A stretch of 64,000 bases of DNA, from contig AP026073.1 of NCBI GenBank assembly GCA_024349765.1, positions 4,464,001-4,528,000 of the forward strand, in the 5' to 3' direction. Shown here in pieces: positions 33,176 to 40,522 of the stretch. Under the pieces are notes generated by a model. It was not told the DNA's origin, did not search any database, and saw nothing but the letters and a program-made list of their open reading frames with translations. The stretch's first letter is position 1. The number at the start of each line of letters is the position of its first letter. Position numbers and translations under genes: made by a program. Origin of the DNA: Streptomyces nigrescens. Its GTDB lineage: Bacteria > Actinomycetota > Actinomycetes > Streptomycetales > Streptomycetaceae.

Positions 33176-34045
33176 CTAGCCGACGCTGAAGGCACCAGCC
33201 GGTGGCACCGGGGACGCCACGGCCTCGGCATCCCGCACGGGCAGCGCGTCCGCGATCAGCCGCCGGAGCGCCGCACCGTGCTCGACCCGCGCAGGGAAGG
33301 CGTCCGCGGCCGCGCGCCGGGCCAGCGGCGCAATCGGAAGCTCCGCATGCGAGGCGACCAGGACGGCGTTGCCGAACCGGCGACCGCGGAGCACAGAGGG
33401 CTCAGCGATGAGCGCCAGGTGCTCGAAGACCGTGGCGAAGTTGGCGAGTTGGCCGCGGAGGAAGTCGAAGGGCGCACTGTCGGCGAGATTCGCGATGTAG
33501 CGGCCGGCCGGCCGCAGCACCCGGTCGGCAGAGCGTGCGTACTCGACCGAGGTGAGATGCGCCGGCACCCGCGAGCCGCCGAAGACATCGGCCACGATCA
33601 CATCAACGCTCGCTTCGGGTGCCTCCCCCAGTGCCGCGCGAGCGTCCTGCGCGCGCACGGCGATACCGCTGTCGCCGGGGAGCGGTAGGGCTTCGGTCAC
33701 CAGGGCGAGCAGGCCCCGGTCGGCTTCGATCACGTTTTGGCGGGAGTGTGGACGGGTGGCGGCCAGATAGCGGGGCAGGGTCATGGCCCCGCCTCCGAGG
33801 TGCAGCACATCGAGCGGTTGCCCAGGGTCGGCGAGCTCGTCCAGGACGTGGGCGAGGCGACGCACGTACTCGAATTCCAGGTGCGTGGGCGCGTCCAGGT
33901 CGACGTACGACTGCGGGGCGCCATCCACGGTCAGCAGCCAGGCGCGCGGCCGGTCCACGTCCGGCAGCAACTTGGCGGTGCCGTGATCCACGGACCGGGT
34001 GACGGGTATGGGCTCGGGCGCTGCGTCCACCGTTCTTTCGTCCAC
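33176..34045 (-). CDS. Spermidine-synthase-like methyltransferase-fold protein
   Basis: A 289-residue protein with the spermine/spermidine synthase Rossmann fold: LDVLHLGGGAMTLPRYLAATRP (motif I) near residue 79, NVIEADRGLLALV, then VDVIVADVFGGSRVPAHL. The N-terminal small beta domain is short (GAPQSYVDLDAPTHLEFEYVRR). Family members without a clear aminopropyl-acceptor pocket are common in actinobacteria, so polyamine synthesis is not certain. I start at the GTG at 34045; further upstream the frame is a Pro/Gly-rich stretch made by 30-bp repeats. Confidence 0.7.
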   Translation of the reverse strand: MDERTVDAAPEPIPVTRSVDHGTAKLLPDVDRPRAWLLTVDGAPQSYVDLDAPTHLEFEYVRRLAHVLDELADPGQPLDVLHLGGGAMTLPRYLAATRPHSRQNVIEADRGLLALVTEALPLPGDSGIAVRAQDARAALGEAPEASVDVIVADVFGGSRVPAHLTSVEYARSADRVLRPAGRYIANLADSAPFDFLRGQLANFATVFEHLALIAEPSVLRGRRFGNAVLVASHAELPIAPLARRAAADAFPARVEHGAALRRLIADALPVRDAEAVASPVPPAGAFSVG

Positions 34046-34125
34046 CGCTCCATTGTGCCGGGCCGGTGGTTTGCGCCTGGAGGGCTGGGGGCCGGCGCCT
34101 GGCGGGCCGGTGGCGAATGTCTGCC

Positions 34126-34191
34126 GACCGGCCGGGCCGGTGGCTGGTGGCTTCCGACCGGCCGGGCCGGGGGCTGGTGACGGCCGACCGG
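34126..34191. repeat. 30-bp tandem repeat upstream of spermidine-synthase-like gene
   Basis: Two copies of a 30-bp unit beginning GACCGGCCGGGCCGG (34126-34155 and 34156-34185) plus the start of a third. They lie just upstream of the gene, in a frame that stays open and could extend its N terminus by a Pro/Gly-rich segment. Confidence 0.6.
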
Positions 34192-34312
34192 CTACTTTGT
34201 GTCGATACATCCCATTTCGTCAATCCGGTGCTGTGGCCTGGGGCCGGACATGCCCGTCTGGCCAGGGTTGCCGGGGCCCCCTGGGGCGGTCGTGCCCTCG
34301 TAAGTGCACAGG

Positions 34313-34354
34313 CGTGAGTGCACGGGCATGAGTGCGCGGGCGTGAGTGCACGGG
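34313..34354. repeat. 14-bp tandem repeat
   Basis: Three 14-bp units, CGTGAGTGCACGGG, CATGAGTGCGCGGG and CGTGAGTGCACGGG, in the gap between the EF-Tu3 terminator and the spermidine-synthase-like gene. Confidence 0.7.
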
Positions 34355-34370
34355 TTCCCTGCTCGTGGCC

Positions 34371-34423
34371 GTGTCGCGCCCCGTACTCGCAGAGCAGAAG
34401 GTCTGGAGTACGGGGCGCGACAC
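34371..34423 (-). terminator. Terminator of the EF-Tu3 gene
   Basis: A perfect 18-bp inverted repeat, GTGTCGCGCCCCGTACTC (34371-34388) with GAGTACGGGGCGCGACAC (34406-34423) and a 17-base loop, ending 12 bp beyond the tuf3 stop. Streptomyces terminators often lack U-runs, as here. Confidence 0.75.
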
Positions 34424-34435
34424 GGGGGCGCTGGG

Positions 34436-35608
34436 TCAGGTGGTGACAGTGCGGATCGTGCCGGCGCCGATGGTGCGGCCGCCCTCGCGGATGGCGAAAC
34501 CGAGGCCGGGCTCCAAGGGGACGTCGCGGCCCAGTTCGACCGTGACCGTCACGGTCTCACCGGGGCGCGCGATGCCGCGCTCGCCGAGGTCGAGGTTGCC
34601 GACCACGTCCGCGGTGCGGATGTAGAACTGCGGGCGGTAACCGGTGGAGATCGGCGTGCGGCGGCCGCCCTCCTCGGTGGAGAGCACGTACACCTCGGCG
34701 GTGAAACGGCGCCGCGGTGTGACGCTGCCGGGTGCGGCGACCACGTGGCCGCGGCGTACCTGGTCGCGGTGCGTCCCGCGGAGCAGCAGTGCGACGTTGT
34801 CGCCGGCCTCGGCGGATTCCATCGGCTTGCCGAAAGTCTCCAGGCCGGTGACCGTGGTCTCGGTGTCCGCGCCGAGCACGGCGACCCGGTCGCCGACCCG
34901 TACGCTGCCGCGCTCGATGGCTCCCGTGACGACCGTGCCGCGTCCGGTGATGGTGAGGACGTTCTCCACGGGAAGCAGGAACGGCGCGTCGACATAGCGT
35001 TCCGGCATCGGCACGTAGGTGTCGACGGCGTCGAGCAGCGCCGCGATGGCCTCGGTCCAGCGCGGGTCGCCTTCGAGGGCGCGCAGGCCGGAGACGCGTA
35101 CGACGGGTACGTGCTCGCCGTCGTAGCCGTGCGCGCTCAGCAGTTCGCGGACCTCCAGCTCCACCAGGTCGGTGAGTTCCGGGTCGCCGGCGTCGGCCTT
35201 GTTGAGGGCGACGACGATGTGGCGTACGCCGACCTGTTTGGCGAGGAGTACATGCTCGGCGGTTTGCGGCATGATCCCGTCGACGGCGGAGACGACGAGG
35301 ATCGCGCCGTCGAGTTGGGCCGCGCCGGTGACCATGTTCTTGATGAAGTCGGCGTGGCCGGGCATGTCGACGTGGGCGTAGTGGCGGGTGCCGGTCTCGT
35401 ACTCGACGTGCGAGATGTTGATGGTGATGCCGCGGGCGGCCTCTTCCGGGGCGCGGTCGATCCGGTCGAACGGCACGAAGGTGCCGGTGCCGCGGTCGCT
35501 GAGGACCTTGGTGATGGCCGCGGTGAGGGTGGTCTTGCCGTGGTCGACGTGGCCCATGGTGCCGATGTTCAGGTGCGGCTTGGTGCGCACGTATGCCGTC
35601 TTGGGCAT
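34436..35608 (-). CDS. tuf3: Elongation factor Tu paralogue (EF-Tu3 type)
   Basis: A 390-residue EF-Tu with all three domains. G1 GHVDHGKTT at residue 19, switch [12 protein letters not shown]3 [12 protein letters not shown] (common form DCPGHADY), G4 NKADAGD, and G5 region [10 protein letters not shown] (usually SALKALEG). Domains 2 and 3 are complete, with [14 protein letters not shown] and [13 protein letters not shown]. The substitutions mark it as the divergent third EF-Tu known from streptomycetes, linked there to elfamycin tolerance and stress. It is not in a ribosomal protein operon. GAGGAAG ribosome-binding site upstream. Confidence 0.88.
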   Translation of the reverse strand: MPKTAYVRTKPHLNIGTMGHVDHGKTTLTAAITKVLSDRGTGTFVPFDRIDRAPEEAARGITINISHVEYETGTRHYAHVDMPGHADFIKNMVTGAAQLDGAILVVSAVDGIMPQTAEHVLLAKQVGVRHIVVALNKADAGDPELTDLVELEVRELLSAHGYDGEHVPVVRVSGLRALEGDPRWTEAIAALLDAVDTYVPMPERYVDAPFLLPVENVLTITGRGTVVTGAIERGSVRVGDRVAVLGADTETTVTGLETFGKPMESAEAGDNVALLLRGTHRDQVRRGHVVAAPGSVTPRRRFTAEVYVLSTEEGGRRTPISTGYRPQFYIRTADVVGNLDLGERGIARPGETVTVTVELGRDVPLEPGLGFAIREGGRTIGAGTIRTVTT

Positions 35609-35717
35609 GGTTTTCTTCCTCGCAAGGATGCGGTGAGAACGGCGACTTGGCGCCGTGGGGACCCCTGGGCCTGGCCGACCCTCCCCCTGCGGGGTCCGCC
35701 GGACGATCCGGAGAGGG

Positions 35718-35891
35718 TCAGCTTCGTGCGCCGTCGAAGGCGGCAGCGGTGGCCAGGGCGGTTGCTGCGGCGATGGCCTTGGTGGGCATCGCGGCAGTGG
35801 CCCGGGTGGGTGTTGCGGCGAGGAAGTCGGCGGCAGCCTTCAGCTCGTCCGCGACTGCGGACGTGAGCGACAGGAAGGCGTACCGGGACAT
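35718..35891 (-). CDS. Possible 57-residue protein upstream of tuf3
   Basis: An open frame of 57 codons starting [18 protein letters not shown] and ending in an Ala-rich tail ([16 protein letters not shown]). Third codon positions are mostly G or C. It reads in the same direction as tuf3 and ends 109 bp before it. The ribosome-binding site is weak. It could be a small membrane-active protein or leader ORF; it may also be chance. Confidence 0.35.
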   Translation of the reverse strand: MSRYAFLSLTSAVADELKAAADFLAATPTRATAAMPTKAIAAATALATAAAFDGARS

Positions 35892-35963
35892 GGGTCATAT
35901 GGTGCCGGGCGGGCGTCGCGGCGTCGAACGATTTATCCACTGCCGGTCGGTTACGCTCCCGGG

Positions 35964-36665
35964 GTGTTCGCCCCTGCCGCCTCTGGCCACGGTTTTGCCG
36001 CTCGCTGTGCTCGTGCGGTGTGTTCTCCGTGGTTGCGGCTGGTGTTGTTGTGCGTCCTGTTGGCCGGTGGTGCGGTGGCGATGCTGCGCTGGGAGCCGCA
36101 GCGTCTTTTGTCGGGTGGCTGGCCGGCGCAGTTGTCCGGGGCGACCGCGATGGTGGTGTTCGCGGTGGCGTACGGCCTGTGCACCGCGGTTTTTGTTCCG
36201 CGGCCGGTGCTGAATCTCGCTGCGGGTGCGCTGTTCGGCAGTGTGGCGGGGCTGGCGGCGGCGCTCGTCGGTACGGTGCTGGGGGCCGGCCTGGCGTTCG
36301 GGCTGGGGCGGCTGCTGGGCCAGGAGGCGTTGCGGCCGTTGTTGCGGGCGCGCTGGCTGGCGGCGGCCGACCGGCAGTTGAGTGAGCACGGCTTCCGCTC
36401 GATGCTGGCGGTCCGGCTGTTCCCCGGGCTGCCGTTCTGCGCGGGGAACTACTGTGCTGCGGTTTCTCGTGTGGGCTGGTGCCCTTTTCTGTTCGCCACG
36501 GCGCTCGGCAGCCTTCCGAATACGGCGGCTTATGCGGTGGCCGGTGCCCGGGCGGCGACCCCGTCGTCGCCCATGTTCCTGTTGGCGATGGCTTTTCTCG
36601 CGCTCAGTGCTTTGGGGGCGCTGGTGGTGGCGTGGCGCAAGCGGGAGGCCTGGCGCGGGCGCTGA
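35964..36665 (+). CDS. VTT-domain membrane protein (TVP38/TMEM64 family)
   Basis: About 233 residues with several hydrophobic helices. The VTT signature is clear: VPRPVLNLAAGALFGSVAGLAAALVGTVLGAGLAFGLGRLLG, then MLAVRLFPGLPFCAGNYCAAVSRV and LGSLPNTAAYAVAGA. It is related to DedA and is likely a lipid-handling membrane protein. The start is uncertain: GTG at 35964 gives a sensible N terminus, while the open frame further upstream is low-complexity. Confidence 0.75.
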   Translation: MFAPAASGHGFAARCARAVCSPWLRLVLLCVLLAGGAVAMLRWEPQRLLSGGWPAQLSGATAMVVFAVAYGLCTAVFVPRPVLNLAAGALFGSVAGLAAALVGTVLGAGLAFGLGRLLGQEALRPLLRARWLAAADRQLSEHGFRSMLAVRLFPGLPFCAGNYCAAVSRVGWCPFLFATALGSLPNTAAYAVAGARAATPSSPMFLLAMAFLALSALGALVVAWRKREAWRGR

Positions 36666-36932
36666 GGCAGCGGGGTGAGCACCGTCGGCGTAGGGGATGA
36701 AGTGGGAGCGGGGGTGGGAGCGGGAGCGGGAGTGGGACAAGTGCCGGCCCGGGCGGGTGGCGGGGGCCGGCGGTGTCGCGGGGTGGGGGGCGTCGTACGG
36801 GAAACAACGTCGGGAGGGCGGGGAGCTGGTCGGGCCGACCGTGGCCGGCAGTGGTGCCTGGTAGGGAATGGGGCCGGTGACGGTAACTGGTCGAAACAGG
36901 TCGTGACTGATTTCGAAACAGGTCGTAACTGA

Positions 36933-37796
36933 TCAAGAACTCAGGTGGTATTGGGTCCACGGCTGAGGAGCCTGTGCGGGGTCCTCGTGGGTGGGGGCGA
37001 GGGTGCCCCAGGGGGCGAGGGCGTTGTCCCATTCGGAAGCGAGGGCGGCGGTGACGTCGGGGACGGATTCCGTCGATGGCATCGTGCCGGTTTGCCAGGC
37101 GGTGGCCATGGGGTGTGCGGGAGGGGCCGCGTTCCAGGCGGCCGTTTGCTGTGCGGGGATGGTGTATTCGCCTTCATGGACGTCGCCGGGGCCTCGGCGG
37201 TGGCGTCCCGCGTGGGTTTCCGTCGGTCCCGGATAGAACCGCCCCTGGGCGGAGAGCTGTTGGGCACGGGTAACCAGGCGGGTGAGGTCGAGTCCGAATT
37301 CGGCGGCGAGTTCGCGGAGGTCGACGCCGGTCTGCCAGCTGCCGATGAGGACCGCGTCCATGGCCGGGGACCAATTCTGGTCGGATGGTCCTGACGCGGT
37401 GCCGGTGCCGCCTTCGCGGGTGTGGCCGTTGGTGCGGGGCGCGGCGGCGGGGTTGTGGTGGGAGTATTCCGCAGAGTTGTCGGGGGCCGGTGGGGTCTCT
37501 TCCGGTTCGCGGGGTGGCGTGGTGTGGACGGCTGCGGCGAGCAATTCCTCGGCGACGGCCCGGGCGTCGTCCTTGCCCACCGTGCGCCGGGCGATGCGCA
37601 CTTCCCGCTCGTTGAGCCCGAAAAGTCCGGCCACTGCGCCGGTGCTGCCTACTGTGACCGCGAACGCCGCCAGAACTCGTGACCGGTCGGCCTGGGCCTC
37701 GTCAAGTCTGGCCTGCGCCTCCCGCACGCGTTCGTCTCCCAGGCAAAACGCCTCTGCCAACACGGCGTTGCGGTCCCACAACTCTCTAGGATCCAT
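36933..37796 (-). CDS. Streptomyces-specific hypothetical protein
   Basis: A 287-residue protein. The N-terminal helical part (ERVREAQARLDEAQADRSRVLAAFAVTVGSTGAVAGLFGLNEREVRIARRTVG) ends in a helix-turn-helix-like segment, so DNA binding is possible. A disordered Pro/Thr-rich linker follows (residues 95-140), then DAVLIGSWQTGVDLRELAAEFGLDLTRLVTRAQQLSAQG, a second helix-turn-helix-like segment, and a polar C terminus. No family recognised. Confidence 0.6.
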   Translation of the reverse strand: MDPRELWDRNAVLAEAFCLGDERVREAQARLDEAQADRSRVLAAFAVTVGSTGAVAGLFGLNEREVRIARRTVGKDDARAVAEELLAAAVHTTPPREPEETPPAPDNSAEYSHHNPAAAPRTNGHTREGGTGTASGPSDQNWSPAMDAVLIGSWQTGVDLRELAAEFGLDLTRLVTRAQQLSAQGRFYPGPTETHAGRHRRGPGDVHEGEYTIPAQQTAAWNAAPPAHPMATAWQTGTMPSTESVPDVTAALASEWDNALAPWGTLAPTHEDPAQAPQPWTQYHLSS

Positions 37797-38106
37797 ACCC
37801 GTTCAACGCATCTTGGGCAGAGGTGTCCCGACCTGCCGTAGCAAAGCACCCCAAAGCACCCATCGAACCACCAGATGAAAATCACTCCGCGTGGGCCGGA
37901 GCGGAGAGCCCCGGAAGGCACCGGATGGCGTAATGCCTGGCCACGCGGTCGGGTTCGCGCGCAGCGTGGATTGTCAGTGGGTTGGTCTAGTGTCGTGATC
38001 AGTGAGATTTTCATCGCGGGCGGCGCGGGCGCATGGTGCGTTGCTCCCCGCAAGGCGTCGCTCTGCGCGGTGCGTTGTTCGCGGCGATCGTATTCAGGGG
38101 GGACAC
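37797..38106. other. Intergenic region, nothing recognised
   Basis: A 310-bp region between a minus-strand hypothetical gene and a plus-strand small gene. It must hold the promoters for both. I see no strong palindrome or RNA gene. Confidence 0.35.
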
Positions 38107-38361
38107 ATGAGGGGTCGTTTTTCGCTGAGGTGCTCGGAGGCTGTACGAGTCGTCGACAGGCGGCAGGGTGCGGTGAACGGCGAGCGTCGCAGGACGGTGG
38201 TGGAGCGGTTCCGGCAGCTGAGGGTGCGCGCGCTGCATCTCGAGGTGTGGGTCGGGGCCGTTGAGCGCCTGGTGAAGTCGCGTGAGCGTGCTCAGGCGGC
38301 CCGAGGGCCGCTGGACGTGGCCATACGCCTCTCCGGGTTCAACGAGCCGGTCACCGCTTAG
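38107..38361 (+). CDS. Small basic protein
   Basis: An 84-residue Arg/Val-rich protein, MRGRFSLRCSEAVRVVDRRQ at its start, with an AGGGGGGA ribosome-binding site four to five bases before the ATG. The frame has good third-position GC. The middle is a probable amphipathic helix (VERFRQLRVRALHLEVWVGAVERLVKSRERAQ). Function unknown; it ends 50 bp before the convergent SCO6745-family gene. Confidence 0.5.
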   Translation: MRGRFSLRCSEAVRVVDRRQGAVNGERRRTVVERFRQLRVRALHLEVWVGAVERLVKSRERAQAARGPLDVAIRLSGFNEPVTA

Positions 38362-38410
38362 GCGCCGCCTGCCTGCGACACGGAGGACGTGGGGCAGACA
38401 CTGCGGGGGC

Positions 38411-39322
38411 TCAGGGGGCCGGAGGGGCAGCGCCCGGGCCTGGGGGTCGGCCCGCGGCATGCGGCAGAGGTTCGTCGAGGTGGGGCAGCCCGATCGGATT
38501 GGGGAAGGGCAGCACGTCCGCGGCGAGGACGCGGCGGACGGCGGCGTCCAGGGCGTGCAGCAGCGCTTCGGTCTCCGCTTCGGGCAGCGCGTGCAGCATG
38601 CGGCCGGCCAGCCGGTCGGTGGCGTTCTCGATGCGTTCGCGTTCTTGCAGGCCGTGTTCGGTGGCGTGGCCGTCTGCGTCGACGAGGCCTCGGGAGCACA
38701 GCCGGTCCGTGGCGGCGGCCCATTCCTCCTCGCTCCAGCCCCGGTCCTGCTGGATGGTGTCCTTGGGGACGCGGCCGGAGGCGGCGGCCAGGACGAGGGC
38801 TTCGCAGCCGTCGAGCCCCTCGTCGGCGAGTACGGCGAGATGCGCATCGCCGCGGAACTCACGCAGGGCGGTGACCAGTTGCCAGAGCCGTTCGACGGGG
38901 TCGGCGTGGTCGCAGAGTGCGCGGTTGGCGGCGAAGAGGGGGCGTGCGGTGGCCGGTGCCTCGTCGACGAGGGCCTGGAGCGGGGGCAGGAGGTCGGTGG
39001 TGCGGTGTTCCAGATCGGGGTCGATCCTGCGCAGGGCCTCGGCGGCGCGGCTGCCGCGTTCCTCGAGGATGTGCGCCGGACCGGCCACGCTCCAGGCGGC
39101 GGGCAGCGCCCGGGCCACCATTCCGGGCGCGAAGACACCCAGTACGGCCGTGGCGGCAGCGGGTTCCACGGCACCCAGCGGAGCGGTACGGGAGGCGAAA
39201 TAGCCCATCCAGAAGCCCTTGAGGCCGAGGTCTTTGCCCAGGGCACGGCACTTCTCGTCGAAATAGCAGACCGCGTGCAGGGGCTCGGTCACCAGCCAAA
39301 GCGATCGCGCGTGCAGCTCCAT
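38411..39322 (-). CDS. SCO6745-family helix-turn-helix protein
   Basis: A 303-residue protein matching the SCO6745 family of actinobacteria: LWLVTEPLHAVCYFDEKCRALGKDLGLKGFWMGYFASRTAPLG at the N terminus, a helical middle, and RGWSEEEWAAATDRLCSRGLVDADGHATEHGLQERERIENATDRLA, a winged-helix-like region near residues 200-250. The C terminus is Pro/Gly-rich. I chose the ATG at 39322. The role is unknown; it resembles a MarR-like winged helix without a proven operator. Confidence 0.7.
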   Translation of the reverse strand: MELHARSLWLVTEPLHAVCYFDEKCRALGKDLGLKGFWMGYFASRTAPLGAVEPAAATAVLGVFAPGMVARALPAAWSVAGPAHILEERGSRAAEALRRIDPDLEHRTTDLLPPLQALVDEAPATARPLFAANRALCDHADPVERLWQLVTALREFRGDAHLAVLADEGLDGCEALVLAAASGRVPKDTIQQDRGWSEEEWAAATDRLCSRGLVDADGHATEHGLQERERIENATDRLAGRMLHALPEAETEALLHALDAAVRRVLAADVLPFPNPIGLPHLDEPLPHAAGRPPGPGAAPPAP

Positions 39323-39593
39323 GCCCCGCACGCTACCGCCGCGGGGGAACGGGCGCAGCGTGTGGCGTGAGATGTGCGGCGCGCAACGTGTGGGCGGCAA
39401 CGTGTGGGGGTTGGGCTTCCACTTCCCCGCGATGTGGTGCAGCCAGTTCTTCTCGGGTGATCAGGTGCACCTCAACGCCATCTACGAGCGTGGCACCGAC
39501 TGCACCCGTCGGGCCGGGACCGTGGCGTATTGCCCCGGGCCGCGCCGCCTCGACCGGCCGGTGTCCGTCCTGACCAGCGCGAGGACGTTCTCA

Positions 39594-39668
39594 GGCGTGA
39601 CGATCTTGGGCGTGACGATCTTGGGCGTGACGATCTTGGGCGTGACCTTCTCGGGCGTGACCTTCTCG
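39594..39668. repeat. 15-bp tandem repeat
   Basis: Five 15-bp units: GGCGTGACGATCTTG three times (39594-39638), then GGCGTGACCTTCTCG twice (39639-39668). The period keeps all frames open, giving a false-looking GVTIL/GVTFS pentapeptide repeat on the plus strand. Lies in an intergenic region. Confidence 0.8.
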
Positions 39669-39727
39669 GGCGGTGAGATGTGGCGTACACGCTGCAGGCC
39701 CTGGGGCGGGCGGTGGTGGTCCTGGTG

Positions 39728-39958
39728 TCAGGGGGTGGGGCGGTCGGCTGCGCCGAAGCCGGATTGCCAGGTCCACAGGTGGGTGCAGTTGGGGCACTGC
39801 AGATGGAGCACGCTGCCCTTGTTGGAGAGGAGGTAGCGCCAGTGGTCCGTGCACGTGCGGCCGTCGAGGCAGGTTCCGCAGTCCTGGTGGTCCTCGCAGC
39901 GGGGGCACGGGATCCAGGCGCGGCGGCCGATGTCGGCGGTGGGGTCGAGCGGCAGCAT
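39728..39958 (-). CDS. Small zinc-ribbon protein
   Basis: A 76-residue cysteine-rich protein with WIPCPRCEDHQDCGTCLDGRTCTDHW and HLQCPNCTHLWTW, giving two Cys-x2-Cys pairs and an additional Cys cluster that suit one or two zinc sites. It begins two bases after the stop of the DUF6400-like gene and is surely co-transcribed with it. Function unknown. Confidence 0.65.
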   Translation of the reverse strand: MLPLDPTADIGRRAWIPCPRCEDHQDCGTCLDGRTCTDHWRYLLSNKGSVLHLQCPNCTHLWTWQSGFGAADRPTP

Positions 39959-39960
39959 GC

Positions 39961-40215
39961 TCAGCCCTGCTCGGACGGCGGCAGCACGTTGGCCGCGACC
40001 AGCATGTCGTAGGTGGCCTGCTGGTCGGCGTCCAGGTCCGAGTAGAGGAGCCGGTGGGCGGCTGCCTCGTCCTCCATCACCGTGAGGGGGTCCCAGGTGT
40101 CACCCAGGGCGGCGACGACTTCGGCCCGCCGCCGGGCTTCGTGGGTGGTGAGGTCGAATTCGAAGATCTCGGACGGCTCGGTTATGTGGTCGTCCGTGGT
40201 GTTGCGGTCATTCAT
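39961..40215 (-). CDS. DUF6400-like small acidic protein
   Basis: An 84-residue acidic helical protein: EIFEFDLTTHEARRRAEVVAALGDTWDPLTVMEDEAAAHRLLYSDLDADQQATYDMLVAANVLP. This pattern is common in actinobacterial small proteins named DUF6400. It is the first gene of a two-gene unit with the zinc-ribbon protein. The start at 40215 (ATG) or 40233 (GTG) is undecided. Confidence 0.6.
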   Translation of the reverse strand: MNDRNTTDDHITEPSEIFEFDLTTHEARRRAEVVAALGDTWDPLTVMEDEAAAHRLLYSDLDADQQATYDMLVAANVLPPSEQG

Positions 40216-40366
40216 GGTGCGCGTCCATACCACTTGCGGATGATTCGGACGTGTCTATCAAGTGGGGCGGCACTGAGGAAGCGTCAGGGAGAAGGGGAGG
40301 GGGTTATGGGATGATTTGGGGGCATATTTAGGGCGCCTCCAGGACCACGCCGGCGGCCTGTCGGTG

Positions 40367-40426
40367 GGGGTGGCGAGGGGTTTGGGGAGGGGTTTGGGAG
40401 GGGTTCGGGGACGAGTTTGGTTGGGG
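40367..40426. repeat. G-rich tract with quadruplex potential
   Basis: Repeated GGGGTTTGGGGA-like units (GAGGGGTTTGGGGAGGGGTTTGGGAGGG and similar) on the plus strand, lying downstream of the phosphatase gene. At least four G-runs in close order could fold into a G-quadruplex. No gene overlaps it. Confidence 0.45.
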
Positions 40427-40522
40427 CGTCGATGACGGGGTCGGCATGGCGTGGGTGAGGGGGCCGTTCCCGCCTGGTGGATGCCGTTCGGGCCGTTGAT
40501 GGTGGTGGGCGTGAGCGCGGGC

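Noticed and set aside
35655-35963. N-terminal extension of the VTT protein by over 100 residues
   Set aside because: The stretch is Gly/Arg/Cys-rich low-complexity sequence overlapping the tuf3 upstream region; the membrane domain begins after it.
39321-39836. A long plus-strand frame with GVTIL/GVTFS pentapeptide repeats
   Set aside because: The repeats result from a 15-bp tandem array that keeps all frames open; the rest is Arg/Cys/Trp-rich, overlaps the zinc-ribbon gene and lacks a ribosome-binding site.
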